A stretch of DNA of 64,000 nt from Arthrobacter sp. StoSoilA2 (GTDB taxonomy: Bacteria; Actinomycetota; Actinomycetes; Actinomycetales; Micrococcaceae), in assembly GCF_019977195.1 (NCBI RefSeq), contig NZ_AP024643.1:1612001-1676000 (forward strand), read 5' to 3'. The notes beneath the pieces were generated by a model. The model did not search any database. It was given only the letters and a program-made list of their open reading frames with translations, and was not told the DNA's origin. The translations under genes were made by a program, and so were the position numbers. This document shows positions 8,545 through 16,827 of the stretch, one piece after another (the stretch's first letter is position 1; each line of letters starts with the position of its first letter).

Positions 8545-9597
8545 ATGGCAAAAGCGGGTAACACAGGCGTCCGGCCCACCATCCGTATGGTGGCCGAACT
8601 CGCGGGCGTTTCCACGGCCACGGTTTCCTATGTGTTGTCGGGTCGGCGCGGTGACGCGGGACCCGGAGTTTCGGACCCGACGGCGGAGAAGGTCAAGGCT
8701 GTTGCGGAGCGCCTGGGCTACCGCCCCAACCAGGCTGCCCGGGCTATCCGGACAGGGCGGACGAACACCGTCATCCTGTCATTGACGATGCTCTCCGATC
8801 CTTGGTCGTTATCCGTCATCGAGGCGGTGCAAAAGGCGGCAGCTCCCTTGGGAATCACGCCGATGATCCTCGGCGACGCCGACTGGGTGAAGGTCCTTGG
8901 CACTCATAACGCCGATGCCGTCTTCGTGGATGCAGTCCGTCCCGACCAGCGGGATGCCTTGCGGAAGCTCGCGGAGCACGGGACCACGCTGGTGGTTTTC
9001 GACGAAGGGCTTGAACCCGAGGGCTTTGACGTCATCAGGTCCATTGCAGGCCCGGGTTGCCGGATGGCCGTGGAGCACCTCCTCCACGGCCATCGGAGGA
9101 TCGCCTGCCTCACCCCGGCCACGGCCGCCGGCGCCCCTGGCGGCACCCGCTACCGGGCCTACGCAGATGCCTTGGCGGAAGCCGGCATCCCGGATAACGA
9201 GGATTACGTGGGCCTCTTCGATGGCACATCTGCCGGTGCCTATGCTGCCACAACGCGGCTGCTCAGCCTGCCGGACCGGCCTACTGCCATCTACGCCACC
9301 ACGGACTTCGCCGCCGTCGCAGCCATCAATGCGGCTCAACGGATCGGGCTCGCCGTTGGCGTGGACGTGGACATCATCGGTGTGGGCAACACGGTGGAGG
9401 GGGAGCGCATGTCGCCGTCGCTCAGCACGGTGGGCCCCGTGGATTTCTTCGGCAAGCTTGCCAGGCTTCTTTTGCAGAGGGCTACTTCATCCGCTGCGCC
9501 TGACGCCAGGCGTGAGCCTGCGGTCCTGGACTTCCCATGGCACCTGTTCGTGCGCGAATCGGCACCCCACCGCAGCTCCGCAACCAGACTTTATTAG
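8545..9597 (+). CDS. LacI-family transcriptional regulator
   Basis: A 350-aa repressor with the N-terminal LacI helix-turn-helix (TIRMVAELAGVSTATVSYVL, about residues 12-31) and hinge helix (NQAARAIRTGRTN), followed by a periplasmic-binding-protein-like effector domain. It lies 47 bases after the binding-protein gene and 28 bases before the oxidoreductase gene, inside the operon it probably controls. The palindrome at 4708-4721 is a good candidate for its site. The effector is presumably the transported sugar or a breakdown product. A GGGGGAA ribosome site precedes the ATG. Confidence 0.9.
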   Translation: MAKAGNTGVRPTIRMVAELAGVSTATVSYVLSGRRGDAGPGVSDPTAEKVKAVAERLGYRPNQAARAIRTGRTNTVILSLTMLSDPWSLSVIEAVQKAAAPLGITPMILGDADWVKVLGTHNADAVFVDAVRPDQRDALRKLAEHGTTLVVFDEGLEPEGFDVIRSIAGPGCRMAVEHLLHGHRRIACLTPATAAGAPGGTRYRAYADALAEAGIPDNEDYVGLFDGTSAGAYAATTRLLSLPDRPTAIYATTDFAAVAAINAAQRIGLAVGVDVDIIGVGNTVEGERMSPSLSTVGPVDFFGKLARLLLQRATSSAAPDARREPAVLDFPWHLFVRESAPHRSSATRLY

Positions 9598-9625
9598 ACG
9601 AACCAGCAGAAGGAAATTGCACCTC

Positions 9626-10810
9626 ATGGAAAAGGATTTGAAGGTCGGCATCGTGGGTTTCGGTCTGCGCTCCGGGTTGTGGAGACACGCCCACAAGCCG
9701 GGCAAGGGCTCTGAAGTCACCATCGTCTGCGACGTGAGCGAGAGGGGACGGGCGGATGCCGCGGCGGCCATTCCCTCGGCCCGCATCACCAGCGACCTCG
9801 AAGAAGTGCTCGCCAGCGACCTGGACGCCGTCCTGGTGTTAACGCCCGATAACCAGCATGCCGCCGTCGCGGTCCGTACGCTTAAGGCCGGCATTGCGAC
9901 CTTCTGCGAAAAGCCGCTGGATATCACTTTGGAGGCAGCGGACCTGATCCTGAAGACGGCGTATGAGACCGGAACGCGCCTCTACGTTGGGCACAACATG
10001 CGGCACATGCCGGTTGTAGTACAGATGCGCCACATCATCCAGGAGGGCAGGATCGGTGAGGTCAAGGCCGTCTGGTGCCGGCACTTTGTTGGCGATGGTG
10101 GGGACTACTACTTCAAGGACTGGCATGCCCAGCGCGCCAATGTCACCTCGTTGCTCCTCCAAAAGGGCGCGCACGATATCGACGTGATCCACTGGCTTGC
10201 CGGCGGGTACACCAAGCGGGTTGCCGCCGTCGGCGATCTTGCGGTCTATGGCAACGTCAGCAGGCGCAGCAACAACTCCGGCAAGCGCATGGGCGAATGG
10301 TTCTCCGTGGAGAACTGGCCCCCCACGGAGCAGAAGGATCTGGCGGAGGTGATCGACGTCGAGGACATTTCCATGATGAACATGGTCCTGGACAACGGTG
10401 TGCTGGCCTCTTACCAGCAGTGCCACTTCACACCCGATTACTGGCGCAATTACACGATCATCGGCACCAAAGGCAGAATCGAGAACTTTGGCGACGGGCC
10501 AGGGCAGACCATCAACGTCTGGACCAGCCGGACTTCCGGCTACGCTCCACCGGACGAGGTGCACACGATCCAGGACGGTGACGGAGGCCATGGGGGCGCA
10601 GACCCGCGCCTGATTGAGGAATTCCTGCGCTTCGCCTCCAAGGGCGGCCCCACACAAACCAGTCCGGTGGCTGCACGGCAAGCAGTGGCGGCCGGCATCC
10701 TCGCCACCGAATCGCTGCGCGGCGACGGCTGCGCGCGGGAAGTCCCTGCCCTGCCTGCCGGGCTCGTGGCATACTTCGAGGCCGGCCAGCCCGCCTTGGT
10801 CCGCGACTAG
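9626..10810 (+). CDS. Gfo/Idh/MocA-family NAD(P)-dependent oxidoreductase
   Basis: A 394-aa sugar or inositol dehydrogenase-like enzyme. The N-terminal Rossmann fold starts with VGIVGFG (residues 7-13), and the conserved CEKPLD motif at about residues 93-98 supplies the lysine that contacts substrate and cofactor. The second domain carries KGAHDIDVIHWLAGG with the family histidine/aspartate pair. It probably oxidises the sugar imported by the preceding ABC system or a ketosugar derived from it. The stop codon (TAG) shares four bases, CTAG, with the stop of the convergent LysR gene. The substrate is unknown. Confidence 0.88.
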   Translation: MEKDLKVGIVGFGLRSGLWRHAHKPGKGSEVTIVCDVSERGRADAAAAIPSARITSDLEEVLASDLDAVLVLTPDNQHAAVAVRTLKAGIATFCEKPLDITLEAADLILKTAYETGTRLYVGHNMRHMPVVVQMRHIIQEGRIGEVKAVWCRHFVGDGGDYYFKDWHAQRANVTSLLLQKGAHDIDVIHWLAGGYTKRVAAVGDLAVYGNVSRRSNNSGKRMGEWFSVENWPPTEQKDLAEVIDVEDISMMNMVLDNGVLASYQQCHFTPDYWRNYTIIGTKGRIENFGDGPGQTINVWTSRTSGYAPPDEVHTIQDGDGGHGGADPRLIEEFLRFASKGGPTQTSPVAARQAVAAGILATESLRGDGCAREVPALPAGLVAYFEAGQPALVRD

Positions 10811-11736
10811 CCAGCGGGGCTGGATAGCTCGATAAGTTCGGTCATGACGGTTTGAAGTGACTCGCAAACCGTCATGACCGATTTCCGTTTCAGCGTTTCC
10901 GGGCGTGCGAGGATGTCGATTTTCCGCACCGAGTTCACGCCGGAAAGGGGCCGCAGCACAACACCGGCATCCAGGACGCGCCGTGCCGTGAACCTTGGCA
11001 GGAGTCCGATTGCACCGCCCGCCGCAACAAGCGCGGCAACAGTTGAGTAGTCGTTGATGCGGTGCAGCACTTCGGCGGGCCGTCCACTCACGGCAACGAC
11101 GGCGGCGAGCACGTCCGCGGGGGAGTAGCCGTCGCGGCTGGTCGCCCAGGTTTCACCCACGACGTCGGACGGATTCAGTTCGCGCCGGGACGCCAGCGGG
11201 TGGTCCGCGGGCAGGGCGACGTCCAGGGGCTCGTCCGCCAGCGGGATCACGGCCACTTTGTCTTCGGGCCAGGGCGGGCTGTTGTCCATCCTGTGTGCCA
11301 GGACGAGGTCGTAGCGTGCAACCAGCCCCGGGAAATCTTCCTGCGCCACATCCTCATCCGAGAGTCGAAGCCTTGGCGACCTTCCGCCGTCGGACGCCAA
11401 CAGCGCTGCCAACGGCGCAAACAGCGCCTGTCCCGCGCTGTGGAAGGCGCTGACGCTCACAGGCGCGTAGGGAGCGTCGTGATAGGCGCCGATCGCCGCC
11501 CGCGCATCCGCCATGGCGTTCACGACGGCGGCCCCGGCCTCGGCGAGGACCTTTCCGGCGTCGGTCAGCACCAGGGCGCGGCCTTCCTTGCGCGTCAGTG
11601 GAACGTCCACCGATTTCTGCAGGAGTGCGAGCTGTTGCGAAACGGCCGATGGGGTGACCATAAGAGTCTCAGCCACAGCTTTTACACTCCCGAGGTCACC
11701 GAGTTCACGGAGCATCTGCAACTGATGTATTTCCAT
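10807..11736 (-). CDS. LysR-family transcriptional regulator, probable tdh-kbl regulator
   Basis: A 309-aa LysR regulator with the winged helix-turn-helix at residues 1-60 (HQLQMLRELGDLGSVKAVAETL, then TPSAVSQQLALLQ) and a type 2 periplasmic-binding-like effector domain. It is transcribed away from tdh, separated by 107 bases, the standard arrangement of a LysR gene and its target. Its effector may therefore be threonine or a metabolite of it; this is inference from position. The shared intergenic region holds two copies of an 11-bp motif that could be its binding sites. Confidence 0.88.
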   Translation of the reverse strand: MEIHQLQMLRELGDLGSVKAVAETLMVTPSAVSQQLALLQKSVDVPLTRKEGRALVLTDAGKVLAEAGAAVVNAMADARAAIGAYHDAPYAPVSVSAFHSAGQALFAPLAALLASDGGRSPRLRLSDEDVAQEDFPGLVARYDLVLAHRMDNSPPWPEDKVAVIPLADEPLDVALPADHPLASRRELNPSDVVGETWATSRDGYSPADVLAAVVAVSGRPAEVLHRINDYSTVAALVAAGGAIGLLPRFTARRVLDAGVVLRPLSGVNSVRKIDILARPETLKRKSVMTVCESLQTVMTELIELSSPAG

Positions 11737-11745
11737 TAGTAAATC

Positions 11746-11788
11746 CTAAATCGTTGATTGAGAAGAATCTAGTTGTGCTAAATCGTTG
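11746..11788. promoter_or_regulatory. Paired 11-bp direct repeats in LysR/tdh intergenic region
   Basis: CTAAATCGTTG occurs at 11746-11756 and again at 11778-11788, exactly 32 bases apart, about three helical turns. The pair is flanked by an inverted repeat CCATTAG (11733-11739) and CTAATGG (11797-11803). This arrangement fits dimer-of-dimers binding by the divergent LysR regulator; binding itself is inferred. Confidence 0.5.
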
Positions 11789-11843
11789 GCGGCGCTCTAA
11801 TGGAGTCAGCAGCAGCGAAGCAGCCCCAGCAGTGAGGAATCCC

Positions 11844-12890
11844 ATGAAGGCTCTCTACAAATCCGGACCACACGCAGGGTTCGAACTCGTTGACCGCCCC
11901 GAGCCCGAAACGGGACCCAGCGACGTCAAGATCCGTGTCATGACCACGGGCATCTGCGGTACCGACCTCCACATCCAGAGCTGGGATGCCTGGGCTCAAA
12001 GCATCATCGAAACGCCGCTCATCGCGGGCCACGAGTTCTACGGTGAAGTGGTGGAAGTCGGCGAGGACGTCCGTGACGTCAAAGTAGGGGACCGCGTTTC
12101 CGGCGAAGGCCACGTCGTCTGCGGAATCTGCCGCAACTGCCGTGCAGGGCGCCGCCAGATGTGCATCCACACCGTCTCCGTTGGAGTGCAGCGGGATGGT
12201 GCTTTCGCCGAATATGTGGTCATTCCGGAGACCAACGTCTGGGTCCACCACGACGAATCCGTCACGCCGGAACTCGGCGCCATCTTTGACCCCTTCGGCA
12301 ATGCCGTCCACACCGCGCTTAGCTTCCCCTTGGTGGGCGAAGACGTCCTCATTACCGGTGCGGGACCCATCGGGCTGATGGCCATCGCCGTCGCCCGCCA
12401 CGCAGGCGCCCGCAAGATCGCTATCACTGACGTATCCGCTCCGCGCTTGGAACTGGCCCGTCAAATGGGTGTTGACCTCGCCGTCGACGTTTCCAGGATG
12501 CGCGTCCGCGATGCACAGCGGGAGCTGGGTATGCGCGAAGGATTCGATATCGGCCTGGAAATGTCCGGACACCCCACCGCCCTGCCTGAGATGATCGACA
12601 ACATGAACCACGGCGGGCGGATCGCCATGCTGGGACTTCCCAGCCAGTCCATCGACATCGACTGGGGCAAGGTGGTCACCCACATGCTCACGCTCAAGGG
12701 CATTTATGGCCGCGAGATGTTCGAGACCTGGTACGCGATGAGCGCCATGCTTTCTTCCAACCCCGTGTTGCACCGGAACATCTCCGCAGTCGTCACCGAC
12801 AAGCTGTCCGCAGCCGACTGGGAAAAGGGCTTCGAGATCGCCCGCGCAGGCACCGGCGGCAAAGTGGTCCTCGACTGGACCGAACTGTAA
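11844..12890 (+). CDS. tdh: L-threonine 3-dehydrogenase
   Basis: Tdh (348 aa) oxidises L-threonine to 2-amino-3-ketobutyrate with NAD+. It is a zinc-dependent medium-chain dehydrogenase: catalytic Cys38 in GICGTDLH and His63-Glu64 in AGHEFYGEV fall at the same numbers as in the E. coli enzyme, and the structural zinc site is CGICRNCRAGRRQMC. The Rossmann motif is GAGPIGLMA. Kbl follows 47 bases downstream, and the two enzymes form the threonine-to-glycine pathway. The ATG at 11844 has a GAGGAA site; it matches the normal N-terminus, so longer readings are rejected. A divergent LysR gene probably controls the pair. Confidence 0.95.
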   Translation: MKALYKSGPHAGFELVDRPEPETGPSDVKIRVMTTGICGTDLHIQSWDAWAQSIIETPLIAGHEFYGEVVEVGEDVRDVKVGDRVSGEGHVVCGICRNCRAGRRQMCIHTVSVGVQRDGAFAEYVVIPETNVWVHHDESVTPELGAIFDPFGNAVHTALSFPLVGEDVLITGAGPIGLMAIAVARHAGARKIAITDVSAPRLELARQMGVDLAVDVSRMRVRDAQRELGMREGFDIGLEMSGHPTALPEMIDNMNHGGRIAMLGLPSQSIDIDWGKVVTHMLTLKGIYGREMFETWYAMSAMLSSNPVLHRNISAVVTDKLSAADWEKGFEIARAGTGGKVVLDWTEL

Positions 12891-12937
12891 CCCCGCTGCC
12901 GCCACCGAACCCTTCCCGACGTATTCAGGAGCACCCC

Positions 12938-14131
12938 ATGTACTCAGCCATCAAAGACCAACTCCAAGGCGAACTCGACGAGATCCGCAGCGCGGGCCTC
13001 TTCAAGACTGAACGCCACATCGATTCCCCGCAGGCCAGCCACATCGCCGCAGGCCAACTCGGCCAGCCAGCCAACACCGTGCTGAACTTCTGCGCCAACA
13101 ACTACCTTGGCCTTGCCGACCACCCTGACATCATCGCCGCAGCCAAGTCCGCGATGGACGAGCGCGGCTTTGGCATGGCCTCTGTGCGCTTCATTTGCGG
13201 CACCCAGGATCTTCACCTGGAACTCGAGGCGCGTGTCTCGGCGTTTTTGGGCACCGAGGACACGATTCTGTTCTCCAGCTGCTTCGATGCCAACGGCGGC
13301 GTGTTTGAGTCGCTCTTCGGCCCTGAAGACGCCATCATCTCGGACTCCCTCAACCACGCATCCATCATCGACGGTATTCGCCTGAGCAAGGCCAAGCGCT
13401 TCCGCTATGCCAACCAGGACATGGCTGACCTTGAGGCCAAGCTCGTTGAGGCCGAGGGGTCCCGTCGGAAGATCATCGTCACCGATGGTGTGTTCTCCAT
13501 GGACGGCTACCTCGCGCCGCTTGAAGCCATCTGTGACCTCGCCGAGAAGCACGACGCACTTGTCATGGTGGACGATTCCCACGCCGTCGGCTTCATGGGC
13601 CCCACGGGTGCCGGTACTCCCGAACACGCTGGTGTTTCGGATCGCGTGGACATCTTCACGGGTACCTTCGGCAAGGCCCTCGGTGGCGCCTCCGGCGGTT
13701 ATGTTTCCGGCCGTGGCGAGATCGTCGCGATGCTGCGCCAGAAAGCTCGCCCCTACCTGTTCTCCAACTCCCTGGCGCCCGCCATCGTGGCCGCCACCAT
13801 CAAGGCGATCGAGCTCGTGCAGGAATCCGGTGAACTCCGCACCCGCCTGTTCGAGAACGCTGCCCTCTTCCGTCGCCGCATGAGCGAGGAAGGCTTCGAG
13901 CTGCTCGACGGCGAACACGCCATCATTCCCGTCATGTTCGGGGATGCCGTCGTGGCCGCAAAGGTGGCCGACGAGATGCTCGGTCACGGTGTGTTCGTCA
14001 CCGCCTTCAGCTACCCGGTGGTGCCGAAGGGAGCGGCCCGCATCCGCGTCCAGCTTTCCGCCGCACACAGCGCGGACGACGTCGAAGCGTGCGTTCAGGC
14101 GTTCGTGAAGAGTCGCGCAGCGGTCGCGTAA
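12938..14131 (+). CDS. kbl: Glycine C-acetyltransferase (2-amino-3-ketobutyrate CoA ligase)
   Basis: Kbl (397 aa) cleaves 2-amino-3-ketobutyrate with CoA into glycine and acetyl-CoA, completing threonine degradation started by Tdh. It is a PLP enzyme of the alpha-oxoamine synthase family: NFCANNYLGLADHP near the N-terminus, the DDSHAVGF aspartate-histidine motif, and the PLP lysine in TGTFGKALGG at about residue 247. Length is standard. An AGGAG site lies nine bases before the ATG. It is the last gene of the tdh-kbl operon; inverted copies of a TCTCACATCC motif follow its stop. Confidence 0.95.
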   Translation: MYSAIKDQLQGELDEIRSAGLFKTERHIDSPQASHIAAGQLGQPANTVLNFCANNYLGLADHPDIIAAAKSAMDERGFGMASVRFICGTQDLHLELEARVSAFLGTEDTILFSSCFDANGGVFESLFGPEDAIISDSLNHASIIDGIRLSKAKRFRYANQDMADLEAKLVEAEGSRRKIIVTDGVFSMDGYLAPLEAICDLAEKHDALVMVDDSHAVGFMGPTGAGTPEHAGVSDRVDIFTGTFGKALGGASGGYVSGRGEIVAMLRQKARPYLFSNSLAPAIVAATIKAIELVQESGELRTRLFENAALFRRRMSEEGFELLDGEHAIIPVMFGDAVVAAKVADEMLGHGVFVTAFSYPVVPKGAARIRVQLSAAHSADDVEACVQAFVKSRAAVA

Positions 14132-14149
14132 GCTGCCCTGCCCCCGATG

Positions 14150-14344
14150 TTCTCTCACATCCTGCCCCTTTTGACCGGATCCGCTCTCACATCCTGCGGG
14201 CTTCCGGCGGATGTTCACTCACTTTCTTGACGCAAGGGAGAGAGCATCGGGCCGGTGGGGGTTGGATGTGAGAGAAGATCGGGCCGTTTGGGGGTTGGAT
14301 GTGAGAGAAGATCGGGCCGTTTGGGGGTTGGATGTGAGAGCGCA
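14150..14344. repeat. 33-bp tandem repeat array with inverted flanking copies
   Basis: A 33-bp unit beginning GGTTGGATGTGAGAG starts at 14260, 14293 and 14326; the first two copies are complete and the third is partial. The core GGATGTGAGAG also appears as its reverse complement, CTCTCACATCC, twice at about 14152 and 14190, so this 254-base gap can fold into alternative hairpins. There are no unique spacers, so it is not a CRISPR array. It separates kbl from the FAD oxidoreductase gene and probably serves as a terminator region or is an intergenic repeat family. Confidence 0.8.
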
Positions 14345-14385
14345 TCGATCTGGGCACCCGTCATGCCTTCTGACAGGATGGAGCC

Positions 14386-15483
14386 ATGGCTTCGAATTAT
14401 GACGTGGTAATCGTTGGCGGCGGCATTGCGGGGCTTTCCCTGGCGTCCGCGCTTGCAGGGAAGTGCACTGTGGCACTGGTGGAGGCGGAGCAGTCGTTGG
14501 CTTTCCATACTTCTTCGAGGTCGGCCCGCCAGTTGATCCCAAGCTACGGTCCGCCCGTGGTGCAGGAGTTGACTGTCCGGACCTTGGAAATGATGAGGGC
14601 GCGCGACGCCGAACTTCCTGAGCCCGTCCTTACCCCGCGCGGCTTCATGCTGGTGGGCGATGAGGAAACTGTCCAGGCAGAGGCCAGCGGCAACATGCAC
14701 ACAATCACCCATGCAGAAGCCATGCAGCTCTGCCCGGTCCTGAAGCCGGACTCGTTCACGGCGGCAGGATTGGACAATGGCTCGTTTGGTTGCGATGCAC
14801 CCGCCTTGTTGGAAGATCACCGGACGAGGGCCGAGGCCGCCGGGGCCGACATCATCACCGGTGCGCGCGTTCACTCGGCCCAGCGGCTCGGAAGCGGCTG
14901 GCAGGTGGGTGCCGGAACGGAAGGTTTCCAGTCCGCCGTCGTGGTTAACGCCGCAGGTGCGTGGGCGGATGAGTTGGCCGTTATCAGCGGCGTGGAGAAG
15001 CTGGGATTGCAGCCGTATCGGCGGACTGCGGCGATTGTGAACGTCGAGCAATCGTTGACGCGGCAAACGCCAATGGTGGCTGCCGCCGACCACTCGTTCT
15101 ACTTCCGCGCCGAGGGTGACCAGGTGCTCATCTCTCCGTCGGAAACCGTGCCCAGCGGTGCCGAAGACGCCAAACCCTATGCCGGCGATGTGGACAAACT
15201 CATCAGCAAGCTCAACTCACTGACATCCTTGGGCATCCGTTCAGTGGACCGGGCGTGGACGGGGCTGCGCACGGAAGCTGCGGACGGAATCCCCGTGGTT
15301 GGTTTCGACGCCGAAGCGAAGGGGTTCTTTTGGCTGGCGGGGCAGGGCGGCTATGGATTCCAGACGTCCTCGGCCATCGCTGAACTTGCCGCAGACCTCA
15401 TCCTGGGAAACGTAGAGGCCGACAGTCCGGAATCCCGGACAGCTGAGCAGCTTGCGGCCGTCCGCTGGTCCATCCGGCGCTGA
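14386..15483 (+). CDS. FAD-dependent oxidoreductase, D-amino-acid dehydrogenase-like
   Basis: A 365-aa DAO-family flavoprotein. The dinucleotide-binding motif VVIVGGGIAGLSLASAL sits at residues 6-22, and the SSRSARQLIPSYGPP segment resembles D-arginine dehydrogenase and related amine oxidases. The C-terminal GQGGYGFQTSSAIAELAADLI is the family FAD-binding end. It probably oxidises a D-amino acid or secondary amine to the imino/keto product; the substrate cannot be fixed. HutI starts 11 bases downstream, so both are likely one operon and perhaps share a role in amino acid breakdown. An AGGATGGAG site precedes the ATG. Confidence 0.85.
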   Translation: MASNYDVVIVGGGIAGLSLASALAGKCTVALVEAEQSLAFHTSSRSARQLIPSYGPPVVQELTVRTLEMMRARDAELPEPVLTPRGFMLVGDEETVQAEASGNMHTITHAEAMQLCPVLKPDSFTAAGLDNGSFGCDAPALLEDHRTRAEAAGADIITGARVHSAQRLGSGWQVGAGTEGFQSAVVVNAAGAWADELAVISGVEKLGLQPYRRTAAIVNVEQSLTRQTPMVAAADHSFYFRAEGDQVLISPSETVPSGAEDAKPYAGDVDKLISKLNSLTSLGIRSVDRAWTGLRTEAADGIPVVGFDAEAKGFFWLAGQGGYGFQTSSAIAELAADLILGNVEADSPESRTAEQLAAVRWSIRR

Positions 15484-15494
15484 ACAATAGGGAC

Positions 15495-16733
15495 ATGAGC
15501 GGAATCAGCAGTCCAGGACAAAACAGCACTCTCATCACCAACATCGGCGAGCTGATGACCCAGGACCTGGAGCATCGTGTCCTCAAGGACGCCGCGATCG
15601 TGTTCGAAGGCGAGCGCATTGCCTGGATCGGGTCCAGCAACGATGCTCCCGTGGCCGATACAAAGATCGACGCCGAAGGCCGCGCCGTCCTGCCCGGCTG
15701 GGTCGACTCGCACTCCCACCTCGTTTTCGCCGGTGACCGCACAGCCGAGTTTGAGGCCCGGATGGCAGGGCAGAGCTATAGCGCCGGCGGGATTGCCGTC
15801 ACCACGGGTGCCACGCGCAGCGTTAGCGACGACGACCTCGCCCGCCTGGTGCAGGACCGGGTGGAGGAAGCCGTCTCGCAGGGAACTACCTACCTTGAGA
15901 GCAAGACCGGCTACGGCTTGGACGTGGAGAACGAAGCCCGGAGTGCACGCATCGCCGCGGCGCTGGTGGACGAGGTCACCTATCTCGGCGCGCATCTGGT
16001 GCCGGCCGGCTCCGATCCGGAGGAGTATACGGACCTGGTCTGCGGTGAAATGCTCGACGCCGTCCTGCCGCACGTGCGCTGGGCGGACGTGTTCTGCGAG
16101 CGCGGTGCCTTCACGGAGGAGCAGTCGCGCCGGGTCCTGACGGCTGCCCGGGATGCCGGGTTGGGACTGCGCGTGCATGGCAACCAGTTGGGCGAGGGGC
16201 CAGGTGTGGCGTTGGCCGTGGAGTTCGCGGCCGCCAGCGTGGACCACGTGAACTATCTTTCGGACAAGGACATTGACGCGCTCGCGGGAACCTGGGCGGG
16301 ATGGGACCCGGCCACGGGCAGTGGCGTCCGTGGAACCGTCGCAACGTGCTTGCCTGCCTGTGACTTGTCCACGCGACAGCCGCTCGCGCCTGGCCGGGAG
16401 CTGATCGATGCGGGCGTCCAGATCGCCCTGGCCGCCAACTGCAACCCTGGCACCTCCTACACGAGTTCCATTGCCTTCTGTGTGACCACGGCGGTCCTGC
16501 AGATGCACCTCAGCGTCCATGAAGCGGTCCGGGCGGCGACGTACGGCGGCGCGCTGGCGTTGGGTCGGGAGTCAGGGAACGACGTCGACGGCGAACGGGC
16601 GGTGGGTTCGCTCGCCGTCGGTCATCGCGCGGACCTTCACATGCTGAAGGCGCCGTCGGCAACGCACTTGGCGTACCGGCCAGGGATTCCCCTGACGCAT
16701 TCTGTGTGGCGGGCGGGCGTTCGCGCCGTCTAA
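15495..16733 (+). CDS. hutI: Imidazolonepropionase
   Basis: HutI (412 aa) hydrolyses 4-imidazolone-5-propionate to N-formimino-L-glutamate, the third step of histidine degradation. It is a metal-dependent amidohydrolase: the N-terminal metal motif is DSHSHLVFAGDR (His73 and His75), followed by family segments ESKTGYGLD, HGNQLGEGPG, and DHVNYL, with the late aspartate region in NCNPGTSYTSS. No hutH or hutU is present in this window, so the rest of the hut pathway must be elsewhere. It is the second gene after the FAD oxidoreductase, with an 11-base gap. Confidence 0.93.
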   Translation: MSGISSPGQNSTLITNIGELMTQDLEHRVLKDAAIVFEGERIAWIGSSNDAPVADTKIDAEGRAVLPGWVDSHSHLVFAGDRTAEFEARMAGQSYSAGGIAVTTGATRSVSDDDLARLVQDRVEEAVSQGTTYLESKTGYGLDVENEARSARIAAALVDEVTYLGAHLVPAGSDPEEYTDLVCGEMLDAVLPHVRWADVFCERGAFTEEQSRRVLTAARDAGLGLRVHGNQLGEGPGVALAVEFAAASVDHVNYLSDKDIDALAGTWAGWDPATGSGVRGTVATCLPACDLSTRQPLAPGRELIDAGVQIALAANCNPGTSYTSSIAFCVTTAVLQMHLSVHEAVRAATYGGALALGRESGNDVDGERAVGSLAVGHRADLHMLKAPSATHLAYRPGIPLTHSVWRAGVRAV

Positions 16734-16827
16734 GGCAGGTTGAAAGCAAGGTAGGGCGGCGTTCCGGTGGGGACGTCGCCCTTTCTGATCCAGCATTCAG
16801 CCAGAACGCTGGCACAGCTGACAGACT

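Noticed and set aside
12944..14218. Long open frame of 424 codons opposite kbl
   Set aside because: It is the antisense of a certain gene with strong codon bias; GC-rich genes routinely leave such open shadows.
14150..14344. Possible CRISPR array from 33-bp repeats
   Set aside because: The repeats are directly tandem with no unique spacers and there are no cas genes in the window.
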